The translations under genes and the position numbers were made by a program. Shown here piece by piece: positions 11,738 through 24,600 of a DNA stretch of 64,000 nt. The stretch covers positions 31,952,040 through 32,016,039 of the forward strand of contig OZ024936.1 in the NCBI GenBank assembly GCA_964017235.1, given 5' to 3'. The notes under the pieces were generated by a model that was not told the origin of the DNA, made no database searches, and worked only from the letters and a program-made list of their open reading frames with translations. This stretch comes from Sabellastarte sp. h YS-2021 (lineage: Eukaryota; Annelida; Polychaeta; Sabellida; Sabellidae). Position 1 is the first letter of the stretch. Each line of letters begins with the position of its first letter.

Positions 11738-14700
11738 ATGTCTTGGCAACTTTTTGTGAAGGGCGTTGCAGGGAATACCACGGTGCTTCATGATGTGAAA
11801 CCGGTAAGGAATACTGATATTTTAAGTTAAAATTTGATTTATTTGCCTTTAACGTAGTTTTAAACGCATTGTATCAGGATTAAGAACTGTGTGAATGTAT
11901 AGTATTATTTAATAATAAACTTAGAACAGGTGTAAACAGAAAAACAAAAACGGCTGTAAATTCCGATTGGTGGGAACGAATATACTGTTGGATCATTATA
12001 TTCCACTACATGTGGTTTGTGCACCCAGTGTTTTGTGATCCTCCAGTCAATTTGCAAACATTATTGAGGTAGTTTCCCTGTTCCAATGCCTTTTTCATAA
12101 TTATTTAAAACATCTTAAGTATTCTTTTGTGGTTAAACTTGTGTGAAATAGTTTTTGTGTCATGGTGTCTGTGTATTTGGATTAATAATGACAGTTATAT
12201 TAATTTAATCATTTATCAGGGGTTTTTTTACAAGTTTTAAGCAGATGACTGAGGGTACAGAACAAACCTTAAGTATTAAACGCAATTTAGATACCAAGTT
12301 GTGAATATTTTTATTGTGAAAACACATACTATGTATTTATTTATTTATCCATCCATTAATTTAACCACAAATAGGATAATATATGAAAAGTTAAATCTTG
12401 CTAATATATTCTACAAATATTCTGAGACTATGCCATGTATCTTGAGTATATTTCACCATAAACCATTGACAACCTGCTTTATAGACTTTCCATATACCTT
12501 AAACTAAATGCTTACTTGTTTATCACTTTTAATACACTACCAAAGTAAAGGTTTTACAAACATATCGATTTCCCTGTTAAAAACCAGATTCTTAGTATTA
12601 TGAAATAGCTTAGTAAAAATGTAAAATGCTTATGTCACTGGAACATCTTCAGAACAGTGGCAGCCAGATCAATATTTGTTGGGTACACAGAAGGTTTTTT
12701 TATCAAATCAATAAAGAAAGTGTTAAATGCTGTGATCCCACAAAGACCCAGAAAGGTTTAATATACCTGAACGCTTTTGTTTATTTCTCAGGAGTGTTCT
12801 ATCGATGATCTGATGGCAAGAATTGCTGAAAAGCATGGACTTAAGACAGATGAACTGCGTGTTATATTTGGAGGTACTATTCTAGTGATTGATTATAGTA
12901 TATACACGACTCCCTATTCTTCCATGTACTGCCAGACATATTTCTCTATTTATTTGTTTATTTGGGGATTTTACGTCGCTTTCAACACTACAGGTTATAT
13001 CATGACGGGTAGTTGAAAGGGCAGAGGAAACCAGTGCATGCAGTTGGTCAAGGTTCTGTACTGTAAACTGCTGACCAAGGGCAAGCAACTACCAGCTTTC
13101 CCACTTGAGGTCGGACCGGGAACCTGAACTGCCATCTCAGAGGTGGGAGGCGAGAGTGTTAACACTCTGGCACCTTGGCCCAATACATTTCTCTAAGTTT
13201 GCCTACTGAGGCATTTTGTGCATTTTGCGGATACACAAACAATCCACCTGCTATAGGTATTATGAAAGCCACTGCCAACAACCTGAAGCTACATGCAAGA
13301 ATACTATTCTTATTTTGACAATTGCTTCCAAACTATAGTGCTGACATCAATATACAGCATGTGTTGTGTGCTTATGCTCCTGGAGTAAGTCAATTTTATG
13401 GTAATCTTAAAGTCCAAAAGTTGAACTTAATTGTAGCAACTTTAAGGTTATCACTACCTCTCCAATGTCTAATATTCCAAAACTGCATGGTGGCTTTCCT
13501 TTGTCTTTCCTAATGTTCCAGAATATCCATAGATAAATTCTATGGTAGTGGTTTTGTTATGACTGTTGACTCTTTTAAACATGTAGTTGGTATCACAATT
13601 GTGTAACTGTGTTGTGTACTGTTGATATTATAATGGACATGTTTTAGTAAGCGCCTAGTTCAAGGCTGATGTACCGATTAAACAAGTGTGGCCGGCGGCC
13701 TGTTTATCTTGTGAAATAAAAATGTTTGTGTTAACTCCAGCTTAGAGTGTTATTAAACATGTACCTTTTGAATTGTAGTTAAATGTCACTTTGGGTGAAA
13801 CACAGACACAAAGATAAAAGGTGTAGAAAACCACACATTCATTGTGCAGCATTTTGACAGGATGATTTACAATACAACATGTGACTACTAATAATTTAAG
13901 TTTCCAAATTAGTACTTTCTGCAAAAACAATATTTGGATTTAAAATATATATGCCAGAAATATTTTAAGAAAGTTTGTTTCTTATTAGATTAAAATAAAA
14001 ACGTTTCAAGTATTTCAGTAAAGCAGAACATAATGCAAAATGTTCAAAATGCAATTATAAATTTGAAAAAGTTGAATTACAATTACTTTTTTCTTCAGGG
14101 AAACAGCTGGAATGTGGGAAGGGTGAGGTACTGTCTGACTACAAAATTGTTAACATGTCAACTCTATTCATTGTACTACGTCTGCGTGGAGGGTGGAATC
14201 CATTTCTTGCTGCGAAGCAGAAAAAGAAACAACTGACTGCTTTGCCGGGGTACATAGAGCTGACCACTGAACCCTGCATGATTAGTTTTGATGATGATCC
14301 AACTACTAGAAGGGCCAAGATGCCATGTGGTCATGTGATCGGTAAGTTTTATAAGTGAATGATTTACTTTTATTTTCCTGGAACAAGGAACTTAGGTTTT
14401 TCACAAAGTCACAGACATAGTGGCATGGTTTTGTAACAGTGATGTGAGCATCATCATCATCTCCGCCAAAACTGCAACATCTTCAGGAATACTGATAAAC
14501 ATGGCATCTTTTGTTTCACGTTTGGTGATTTCTAAATATTTTGTGGGGTCTGAACTTGAGATTGCCATCACAAAATAAGAATGACATGCATAATTATAAT
14601 TGATACCAATATAATCTCATTCAGATATTTATCGTTAAGTTTTCTAATAATTGAACAAAACTCCTGCCACTTTTTGGCAAAGTAAATTTTGTTCAGATGA

Positions 14701-15578
14701 TATTGTATTTTGTTTCCTATAAAACACCTCTAACATGTTATTATAAGATAAGATGTTACTAAAAATCATAAACTTTTAGCTCATTATATAACATTTGAAA
14801 AGTACATTACTGGTCTACTCATGAATGAATTGTAAATTACCTAATTGTTTTTTTGTTTAAATCTTACCAAGGGCTTCTTAATCAATAGTAAAACAGGTTG
14901 AATAGTATAACCACAAATCTTTACGCTAAAATATTTTTTGTTTCAGATCCAGCTTCCATGTCTGAGTTGGCTAGGAGCATCCTTTCTGCTGGCTTCTACA
15001 TATTCCAGTGTCCCAATCCAACATGTAAGAGGGAGTGGGATTACTTTCTTGTCCGACATGTTGCTGCGCTGTCTGAGGAAGAAATGCAGGAAATTGAAGG
15101 GAAGCTTGCAGAAAATTATGCCCAGAAAGCAATGGGTGTACAGCAATGTCCCGGATGTAGGTCATTCTGCATGAGAAATGACCCCAAACTCAACTGTGTC
15201 AAATGCCCAGTGTGTGCCCAGAAAAATCTTCTCAGTGAGTTTTGCTGGAGCTGCTTACATCCCTGGATTGCGGCGAAAAAAGATCAAAACAGATGTGGTA
15301 ATCCAGTTTGTGATGGTGGGGATCCTAGGCTGCGGTACCTGAGGGAAGCACCCAAGACCAAGATTTATGAAGTGATGTGTCCATCAATCCGTGCATGCCC
15401 TAACTGTGGCATCCTGATACACCACGAGTCTGGATGCAAGCACATGCAGTGCACTGGCTGCAAGAAGCAGTTCTGCTTTGTTTGTCTAGGAAAACCAGAT
15501 GAAAAAGGCAACTGGATGTGTGGCCGTTACAACAGCAAATGTAACCCTGCTGAAGTACAGACACAGCTTGTGGATTAA
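11738..15578 (+). CDS. Ubiquitin-like domain RBR-type E3 ubiquitin ligase-like protein, four exons
   Basis: Exons: 11,738-11,803, 12,792-12,873, 14,099-14,341 and 14,947-15,578; all junctions are GT-AG and the phases fit, giving 340 residues. Residues 1-81 form a ubiquitin-like fold (MSWQLFVKG, LRVIFGGKQLE, LSDYKI, FIVLRLRGG). A basic linker (AAKQKKK, about 87-93) follows. Residues 109-170 are RING1-like (EPCMISFDDD, PCGHV, FQCPNPTC). About 195-240 is the in-between-RING (CPGC, CVKCPVC, CWSC). The C-terminal Rcat has CPNCGILIHHESGCKHMQC with the expected catalytic Cys at about residue 294, then CFVC. RBR ligases pass ubiquitin through this Cys, which is family knowledge. The layout resembles parkin but lacks its RING0 and is shorter. 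The start is the first ATG (aagATGtc) in frame with the Ubl fold. I infer a cytosolic E3; the substrate is unknown. No TATA box was recognised. Confidence 0.85.
12949..13186 (-). mobile_element. SINE in intron 2 of the Ubl-RBR gene
   Basis: Reverse-oriented family member: (taaa)n tail complement, ggattttacgtcgctttcaa, tgacgggtag, gcagaggaaaccag, and the head complement gcgagagtgttaacactctgg. It is flanked by a 9-bp target duplication, atttctcta, at 12,940-12,948 and 13,187-13,195. Confidence 0.85.
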
Positions 15579-16340
15579 AGTAGAAACTCTTGTTAAAAGC
15601 TATAAATGACTCTAAGCTACAAGTTCAGTTTAGTTACAATATTTTTCCTTCATATCATGGTTATTTGCACTGGTTATTTGAGATAGTTTTAATTTTTTAT
15701 TTTAATAGATATTGGTTGATTGAGACAGTTTAAAAAGTGTCTTTGCCTATGGGTTACAAACAGGTGTTTATCCCTTTTTTCAGATTTATTTTAACAGTAG
15801 AAATTAAGCAATAGTATAGGTTTTAAAGCAATTAATGCAAGTAAACTTAAAGATGTAAATTTCCTTTCTATAAAAAAATAGTCAACAGCCTACGGTCACA
15901 AATAAGTAAATGTAGGGTGAAAACAAATCAGTACTTACTCAAACAAAAAAGCTAGAAAGAGAGAGGATTTTTGAGTGACACTGAATGCATTTATATTAAT
16001 ACCTAACAACTAAAATTCTAGTCTAGATTGTGTAAGAAATATTAAATACCTTTACTTTTGTAACAGTACCTTCCTGTCATTTTAAATTCCATGTAAATGC
16101 ATTTTTCTAAACTTGTGTTTGTTAAGCTGTCTGTAGTGTAACACTATGCATAAAATTGTGACTTTTTATGTGTTTTAAGACTACCATAAAATTATTAATC
16201 GCACTTGCTTAAACTCTTGGTAATGTTGTTCCGATATATATGAAAAACGACAGAAATATATTTCTGAGGTAATCTTCTACATTTGGCATCCACTACAATT
16301 TAAAGTGAAATGGTATAACTGACACTTTTGTGATTTATTT
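15579..16340. other. 3' flank of the Ubl-RBR gene
   Basis: This is presumed 3' UTR and intergenic DNA, AT-rich. I found no canonical AATAAA on the plus strand that I could assign with confidence, nor any other gene. Confidence 0.4.
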
Positions 16341-16344
16341 TGCA

Positions 16345-18330
16345 ATACTTACTTAACTTAATCCCCTGGACTCCTTGTGGAGCATAGGGCCACAATAATC
16401 TACCTCCATTTTCCACGGTCCTTGGCGTGTCTCTTTGCTGTTTCCCATGTCAGGCCAATCCTCTTTAACTCGTCCATGGTGCTCCATATCAGGGGGCTCA
16501 GTGGTTTAGCGGTTAGAGTTCTCGCCCCTCCAACCTCTGAGGCCGCCGGTTCAAATCTCGGGCCGGGCGCTTCATGTTGGAAAGTTGGTAGTTACTTGCC
16601 GATACCCGGTGGTTTACAGTGCAGTATGCACTGGTTTCCTCCACCTGCAAAACTACCCGTTGCAATATGACCCTGGCTGTTGAACGCGACGTAAAACAAC
16701 AAATAAATAAATCCACCTCCATATCTGCTTGGGGGTCCTTGTTTCCTCTTCCCTTGTGAGTTCCAGTCTAAGGCTTGGCGGGTCACATTTGAGGGGCCTT
16801 TCTTCGGTGTATGTCCCATCCATTTCCGTTTTCTACGCCTGATCTGGATAAATAACGGCTTAGTGTTTGGAATTCTGTCATGCCACTTTAACTGGAGGAT
16901 CTGGTGGAAACACTTGTTGATGAAGGTCTGGATCTTCTTTGAGCTGCCGGTGGTGACTCGCCATGTTTCTGAGCCATACATAAGGACAAACTTAACATTA
17001 GAATTAAAAACTCTCAGCTTAGTATGTGTCGAGATGACTGGACTTCCAAACTGGACAAAGGATGGCAAAGGCTTGTCTGGCTTTCCTGCTCCTTTCTGCA
17101 ATGTCCTCGTCTGTTCATCTTTCCTTGCATGTCCTACAAGTGGTGTGTAAGTAGTGCAAGGTCATGGCAAAGTCCAGGTCATTAAGTTTCTTTATAAATG
17201 TCCACCGGATGTCTTTCCCAGAGCTGGCATATGTTTGTCTTGTGACCCAGTCCAACACAATAAGGAAGGAAGGGGTGACAAAAGACAGCCCTGTCTGACT
17301 CCTGTAGTGACTGCGAACTCATCTGATAGTCTCCCTTAATGTATCACTTGACAAGTGAGCTCTTCATAGAGAAGACCAATGATGTTGACTATTTTTTCAG
17401 GAACAATAGTGTCGTAAGATCCTCATGATTGACTGTCGATCCACGCTGTCAAATGCGTTCTCAAAGTGATGTCTGCCATTCCAGTGTCTGCTCTACTATA
17501 ATTCTGAGGGTAGCTCTGCAGGATCTCTCCTTCCTGAAACCTGCCTGCTCATCCCTGAGCTCCTTGTTAATGGCATTCTTCATCCTCTCTAGAATGATTT
17601 GGGTGAGGATTTGGAATGGATAGCAGAGTGATTCCTCTCCACTTGCCACACTGTGATAGGTCTCCGCTCTTTGGAAGTTTCACTAGGAGGCCTTTCTTCC
17701 AGTTGGTAGGTATCTCCTCTCTTGTCCATACCAGGTTCAGCAGCTGGTGCAGTTGGTTGACTATCTCATCACCTTCCTTCAGGGCTTCTGCTGGAATGTT
17801 GTCCACTCTTGTGGCCTTGCCGTTCTTTAGGCTCTTCAGTGCTTTCCGGACTTCTATTTTGGTGATCCCTCCTGTGTGGATGTTAAGAGAGGTTCCGGAC
17901 TTTAGCTGTGGTGGGTCTTGTGGCGGTGGGCGATTATTGTTTGCTGGAAGTGTTCTTTCCATCTAGCCAGTTGTTCTTCAACAGAGGTCAGGAGCTGTCC
18001 TTTACAGGCCTGTTAGGGTTGCTTTTCCTTCCACTCGGCAATCTAGTGGTTGCATACAGAGCCTTCAAATCACCTTTCCCTGCTGCTTCTTCAGCTTGGT
18101 CCGCTATTTCGTTAAGAAAGGCTCTCTTGTCTCTTCTAAGCTGTTTCTTTACTACTCCCCCCACCTCGCTGTACTTGCTGGCAGCAAGCTGTTTCTGATT
18201 GCGGGTTCTGGCTTGATTCAACTCTTCTTTTGCCCTCTGTCTTTCTTCCACCTTCTTCCAAGTCTCGTCACTGATCCATGGCTTCCGGTTTCCTGGTGGT
18301 CTTCCTAGCACCTCTTCACATGACCCTACT
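16345..18330 (-). pseudogene. Non-LTR retrotransposon (LINE) reverse transcriptase remnant
   Basis: The minus strand gives, in order, GRPPGNRKPWISDETWKKVE (18,308-18,250), the RT entry region KALKSLKNGKATRVDNIPAEAL and LPKSGDLSQCGKWRGITLLS (about 17,870-17,640), ILERMKNAINKELRDEQAGF (about 17,600-17,540), then EQTLEWQTSL. The C-terminal part reads LMYGSETWRVTTGSSKKIQT and IRRRKRKWMGHTPKKGPSN (16,990-16,790) and ends at about 16,480-16,350 with TWETAKRHAKDRGKWR. The FADD catalytic box is missing: near 17,180 the text reads DLDFAMT and frames shift. The C-terminal segment is split by a nested SINE. The clade (RTE-like versus another) is not settled. Confidence 0.8.
16491..16716 (+). mobile_element. 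SINE, second subfamily, inserted into the LINE
   Basis: The head ggggctcagtggtttagcgg and ttagagttctcgcc, B box ggttcaaatctcg, body gttggtagttacttgccgat, and end gaacgcgacgtaaaacaac plus (aaat)n differ from the main family but share its 3' half. A 9-bp target duplication, ctccatatc, lies at 16,482-16,490 and 16,717-16,725. Confidence 0.85.
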
Positions 18331-19655
18331 GTTATTTTGCAATAACAGTTGAATAATTTTTCTTTTTATATATTGGATGTCATCAACTAGATAATTTAAT
18401 ATACAATACTGCGTATGACAAATCAAATCTGAAATGATTTTTGCTGTATTGTGCTTCACGCTTCAAGCTCACATCAAAACAAAATACCCTCCACCTCACC
18501 AAGAGGTGACTTCTGTGTAACTTAAATGTTTGCTTCTGATCACACACTAAATACTGAACAATGTTCAAAACAGCTGTTTTGGTTTCATAAATTCCAAACT
18601 AGAACCTCCCTAAACTATTTTATTCTTTGCACCTTATACAAGCAACAACACAAGGCTTAAGGCCTGTCTATATCAAAGTGATATGGTTCGATGCACATCA
18701 CCTCAAAGTAAGCAAAATGGTGAAAAACATCTTTTTTAATCGGTCCAGAATTGATAAAGTTGTCATTTTAACTGGAATCCTATGTTGTTTGTTGGAGATA
18801 CCTGCCAATTGCAAAAAAGTCGAGAATTTACAACATCAAATCATTTTTATCAGCTCATTTTATCACGATATGCTAATAGCTAAAAAAATTCTTAGTGGTG
18901 TCATCTTTTAGTTATTGGATTGGATTGTTTTTACGTTCAAAGGCCTGTGATTTGTTTTGTATTTCCTCCTGCACTAAATCACATACATTGATGCTGGCAT
19001 CACACTAGCACAGTCTGAAGTGAGCTCTTGTACAAGTGGTGCTAGTTCTATTACTAGTTACACACGTGGATCAGGCCTTTGATGGTGTAAATACCAAATA
19101 ATGTGACTAATGTCTAGATCATACCTTTCCTTATGGCCGTATCTGCATGTATTTGCTTGACCTTTAACGACCTTATGGCTTCAAAAAGAAATGTGGTATC
19201 TAACAAGGATATGGTGAAGAATGAGCCAACATGTATATCCCCCTTTCCTTCTTTATGTATATATTAATAAAACTCTTTGAGATGTCATAACTGCTATTTA
19301 AAACATTTTTAAAAAGGGGGTCCCAGACGTAAAACTGCAGTCCAAGTTCCCTTGAATTGCCATGAAGGCCATATTGCCAAAACAAGAATCCCACCAAATA
19401 CATGTTACCAAAATAAAAAGTGGATCAAAAGTAGCTGAAGGTACCGAAGGTAGATGAGCCAGTTCAGTTGTAACTCGTGATCCCAGCACGGAAAATATGA
19501 CCTAATTCATAGTTTAGGGTTGTCAAGTAAACACAAACATTTATATGCCAAAAGCAATGAGGTATTTGTTTATTTTTTATTCATAGAATGTATTGTTAAA
19601 ATATACACTGCAAACATTTGTCTTTTGAATTAGTTTCTGTAAACCAGGTTGACTT
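18331..19655. other. No gene seen
   Basis: AT-rich sequence without coding signal or recognised repeat. Confidence 0.4.
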
Positions 19656-19659
19656 CCGG

Positions 19660-19765
19660 TAGAGAAGCCTCGGTGGCTGACTTGTCAACGAGTCGGATTT
19701 TTTAATCACTTGTCTCTCATTTCTGTGGCCCTGGGTTTAAATCCAACTCATGACAACATATGAGA
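19660..19765 (+). repeat. Possible tRNA-like SINE head, degenerate
   Basis: Bases gcctcggtggctgacttgtc and gagtcgga resemble an A box region, and ccctgggtttaaatccaac a B box, at the normal spacing plus about 20 bases. No 3' half is visible. Confidence 0.35.
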
Positions 19766-20499
19766 TTCACTTAAGTTTGATAAAGGTCTATAAGACAAAT
19801 GCAACCTGTTTTGGCAGTTTTAATAGATATCAATGATAATTTGGGAAACCTGATTAATCAATTTGAGATGCACTCTGAGCAGTCGCCCCTTTTTGCAAGA
19901 TTCTCAAGCTGCCATACACATGGAAGGTCGTGTATTCTTGCTCCTCATTATAAAAATATCAAGGTTTCATCATATTTCTTTGAACTAATATGTTTTGATA
20001 CATTATCAGTATTTTCAACCATTGTACCACACTCTAGATCTTCCAGTGAGCGTCCATTTGATATACATACAGAAGCATTTGCCCTTGAACACTAACAAAG
20101 AAATATAATATGGGTATTCACTGGAAGGTGGCGTTAAGTGGTAGCATGACAGTATTTTGCAAATAAAATTGGAGAACATTGTTTGAAAACCTGAGAATGA
20201 GCCAATAGACAATTAAGGAAACATTTGATGTGAGCTTATGTTTTTGCTGCATGTCATTTGGCAAAAGAATTGGCAGAGTAGTCGATCTACACAGCTGATC
20301 TATATTATCATTTTTCACAATAAAATATTGTTTAAACTTAATAGAATTGTCCACAGTAGACAAATATATTTTCAATTCAAAGAATTCCAGACAGTGAATT
20401 CGATTCAATGGGTATGCTTACTTATATGCAGTAACTTTCAGCCAACCCTATATTTGTTTTCTTTATGCTCAGTGACTTCACATGGTACAATCGCCTCCC

Positions 20500-20645
20500 A
20501 TGCATGTAGATGCACAGTTTTGCAATAGCTGCTCCCACTGAATGGAACAAGCTTCCTCAAGCCATCATAGGATGATTGTATTACTGGATTTAGACAACAT
20601 TTGAAGATTTACATATTCAAATTAGCCTACCGTCCACATGGTCTT
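20500..20645 (+). pseudogene. CR1-like LINE fragment, extreme C-terminal end
   Basis: Translates as FAIAAPTEWNKLPQAI, then after a frame change GFRQHLKIYIFKLAY. These are the usual closing motifs (VAAPxxWNxLP ... FKxxLKTHLF) of CR1/L2-like RT proteins. The related minus-strand piece at 59.2-59.4 kb supports the reading. Confidence 0.55.
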
Positions 20646-21693
20646 TCTCCCCTTTTGGACGCTAACATGGATATGGACATCCTTCTAGAAATTAGACTAT
20701 CCTTTCTTGGACATCAGCGCCTTAGAGGATGTCTACATCAAGTTTGTGCTATATTAATACTTCAATTGGTCTAAAGGCGAGGATTTGTTGCACCAGTGGT
20801 TTCAGATGAACAGAGTTTCACATTTTATATTGATATAGGTTTATTATGAAGACAAAGAGCAAAATTCCCAAAACCTTGCTGAAATATATAAAGAAGCACG
20901 GGAAGCAAGAAGCATTATATATCAGGCACATACATGCATAAAATCCAAGTAAGACACACTCAAAGCACTGCACACAATGACATAGCATATAACAATGATA
21001 TATGAGATGATAAGTGTAAATACTTATGTAAATTCAAAACCACGTCTAAAAGGAGTAGCCATACTATTTGAGACAATTTTTTCTAGTGAAGCTTTGAACT
21101 GCCTCTTGTTATCTTATGTTATCTGATACTACGATTTATTTACTGTTATATTAAAGCTGTAACCCAACAGTTACAAGGTACTACTAGCTCGTTACCAGTT
21201 TATTTAGCTATCTTGTATATTCCAGCTATGAAACCGTATATTCAATTTATTAAGTAGTCTATTTTAATGACAGAGGTGTATATTAAAGATAGTAACTTGT
21301 TATTAAATAATTAAATGGTATACCGAAACTGAGTTTATTCAAGCTAATAATCTTAATGTTCAAGTTATTAAGTCACATGTTGATAATAAGATGCATTTGA
21401 ACTGGAAATAAACTGGATAAAATTTCTTTGTCAGGATTTTACTAGGGTCCATATTGACTGACTACAAGCCCTTTGCCAATATTAATGCTATTTTACCTCA
21501 ATTTTGAAAAAAAATATCATATTCTTATTAGAATTCTTTTCTTATTCTGAAAATTTTCCTTGGAAAAAATCATTTTGTCTAAGATATTCTAAGAACAAGA
21601 ATGTAAATGAACATGTGGCCAGGACAACAGCAAATGGCTTATTTTTAAAATGAATTGGAATCACAAACTCCTGGGGTTTCATACCCTTGATCT
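20646..21693. other. 3' flank of the first lysyl oxidase gene
   Basis: This would hold the 3' UTR of the minus-strand gene. Several TTTATT motifs (AATAAA on the sense strand) occur, for example at 21,135-21,140 and near 21,200 and 20,840; none can be chosen without transcript data. Confidence 0.35.
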
Positions 21694-24600
21694 TCACCAA
21701 ATCAGTTTCTCAATAAAATCATATCTGTCAGACAAACCTTTGCTCTTTTGGCAGTGCTTGCCGCGGAATCCTTTAGCACATTTACACCCATGTGGTGCAG
21801 GGTATTGACATTCCAAACACATAGGGCAGGTTGGACTGCCTCCGTTTTCACACACGATATTTTCAGTTGGATCACAGTCAGCTGTATTGTTGAAGAGAAA
21901 ACAATTTTCAATTAATTTGACAGTGGTAAAAATGGCTGTTCCAGTATACCAATCCTCCCCGCCCCCAATCCAATTGGGATATAATGTGCAACTCACGATC
22001 TTAACGTTCGAGATTGACAGCTGAACTTTGTGAACATTCAGGAGAAAATCGAGTGGGTCCCCAGTAAGTTCAAACTGTTTTAATTTGTCAGAAACCTTCT
22101 GTGATCTTCAACGGATCTAGCATTTGTGAACTCATTCAGGAACATACATCAAGGCATTGTGGTCATATCTATCATATAAACCTTTGTAAGGTTCACAAAC
22201 TCATTTTAAATCATTAAATGATTGTATCCTGAATCACAAACTCGCTCGAAAAGCTATGTTATATTTGGCCATAAAATGTCATTTCAAAAACACAGTCTTT
22301 TCCATATGGCTCACTGTCAGCTACAAGGTACCAATCACGAATGATTGTTAAATATTACTTTTAATTACTATTAACGCAAAAATACACTGGCCTGATTACT
22401 GTACATATGTTCACTGTTTGTGACCTTTTTAAACGCTCTCTGTTGCATATGGGAGGTAATTACAACATTTTGAAGTAGTTTGAAACAGTCTGTATTAATT
22501 AAGGAAATTAATGCTGAAATGTGTTCTGAAATGTTGAAATACACTATACAGGCTAAGGAACCAATACTTCTGCAAATGAACACACAGTTTGCTGCGGTTT
22601 TCTATGGGGAATCTGTTGTGCTTTGGGCTGCCTACCCTAGGAAATCGTGCAGTGCACATAAGCTGGTGATATGCCGGGCCAAGAAATGGCATTAATGTCT
22701 TATAAAACATTCTTCACAATCTTGCCATTGTTGTGTGTTCTGTTTGAAATCGCAACTGTGGTGTTACTAAGGTGTATCTAAGTCAAGAGCTCCAGCTGTA
22801 ATGCTGACACCTGCTTTGCAATACTTTGCTGTTTAGATTTCAGAATGTTGACAAAATTTTAATATATCCGATAAAGTAGTCCTTTGTAATGAGATGCAAT
22901 GTCAATAAATTGAATTCAAATAAATTCAAACGTATACATTGCCAGATGGCAGAACTGCAAAAGCTGTAAAATTATTTGTTTGATTGAGTTCTTATTTTGG
23001 AAGCCATGAACTATTTTGTAAAGCATACTTACCCATACACATTCGATGCCATGTCGAGATGTTATATATTCTGTAACCTGACTGACACTTGCACTTAGAG
23101 TCTATACACTCAGCAAAAGGAATTCTGCAGTCTGAATCAATTTCACAAGCATCTCCAATCTTCATACCACCTATGTGAAAAAACATTTCCAATCGACTTT
23201 GTTCAACTATTACATTTATATACTTATATAAATACATTTTGCTAATTATATTTACTGATAGAAGAGATTTTTCCCCATTTTGTTTCTTGATTCTTGTTAC
23301 CATTGTTTGTTTTACCATTGTTACACAGTGAACCAATACAGCCCTGAGTATCTCCTGTTTTATCAATGTGCAAGGGATCTGGACAAGGGGAGCCAGTGTA
23401 CTAGTGAGATAGCAAAGGCTTAGGGTGATTATTAATTATTGTACCTCTGTTTCACTGTCATGAGTTTCCCTGCAGACCGCGCAGATAATATAGTAATCAG
23501 ATTTCTTCTGTGGCTTATATTTTCAGCCGTAAAAATTAGGAACATAATCAGGGTCACTGTGGACCCTGGTGCCATGTTCAAAACTTGTTTATAAATTAAT
23601 TTTTCATATTAAGAAGTAGTCAGTTTATTTTTTATAAACTACAAAAAAGGTTTAGCAATAAAGTATGATTCGGTGTAAATGCGTATGTTATTTGAAACAT
23701 CTCCTAAATTCATGCTGCATCAATTGACAGGCAAGTCTAACCCAGATTTTGATGTAATTAATATACTTGCTTCAGGCCAGAACCCCCTTACATAAAGTCA
23801 GTTAGAAGATGTATTGTGGTTTCATGTTCTGTGTACAAAAGTTACCAATAGCTGATCTTTTGAATGGGAGCTGGACGAATCGGCCCTTTGCCAAATCGGC
23901 CCTGGGCAAATCGGCCCCCTAAAAAAGTTGGCCCTGGGCAAATCGGCCCCCTTAAAATTCGGCCCTGGGCAAATCAGCCCCCAGTTGAAATACTTTTGTA
24001 ATAGAACTTAGACCTGCAGAAAGCATTTAACTGGGTTCATGAAGCTGTTTTTTCAGGATTATTAAAACAAAAAGTAAGGGGTCTTTTGCAACAGAGACTG
24101 TTTGTGTGATTAACATTTGTGTATTTCTTTAAGTTTTGAGTTTAAGCTGAATATCCTTAATGCTTTTCACTTTAATATGGGTCAATTTGACAAGATTAAT
24201 ATATCCAGGGGCCGATTTGACCAGGGTGTTATTTCCAAGGGAGCCGATTTGACTAGAATACTTTTTTCTGGGGGCCGATTTGACAGGGGCCGATTTGGTA
24301 TTATTTGGTGGTATAACAACATGCTGGGTATAAGTCAAAAGTCAAATTTGGGATTTTACATTCCTTTCAACAGCCAGTATATTGGGACAGGCCCACAACA
24401 GTGTAACTTGTAGGAGTCAAACCCACACAGAGGTGACAGCCTGTCATTAGACCTGCTAACCCACTAGGTCACTGAGGAGCTCTCTCTTGGATGTAAGAAT
24501 AAATGGGCAGGCTAATATAAACATATACATGGTGGAATATATGTGATATTCTAACATGACACGGCTGTGTCCGTGATTCTGATTGGCTAAGACACAAAAA

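Noticed and set aside
11738-15578. Orthology of the Ubl-RBR gene to parkin
   Set aside because: There is no RING0 and the protein is about 125 residues shorter than parkin, so only the family-level RBR call is kept.
17429-18308. Plus-strand frames opposite the LINE
   Set aside because: They are antisense shadows of the reverse transcriptase reading on the minus strand.
24117-24413. Plus-strand frame with repeated RFDxGxI/GRFD units as a repeat protein
   Set aside because: It is produced by the right arm of the foldback repeat and ends in a degenerate SINE; no splice or start context.
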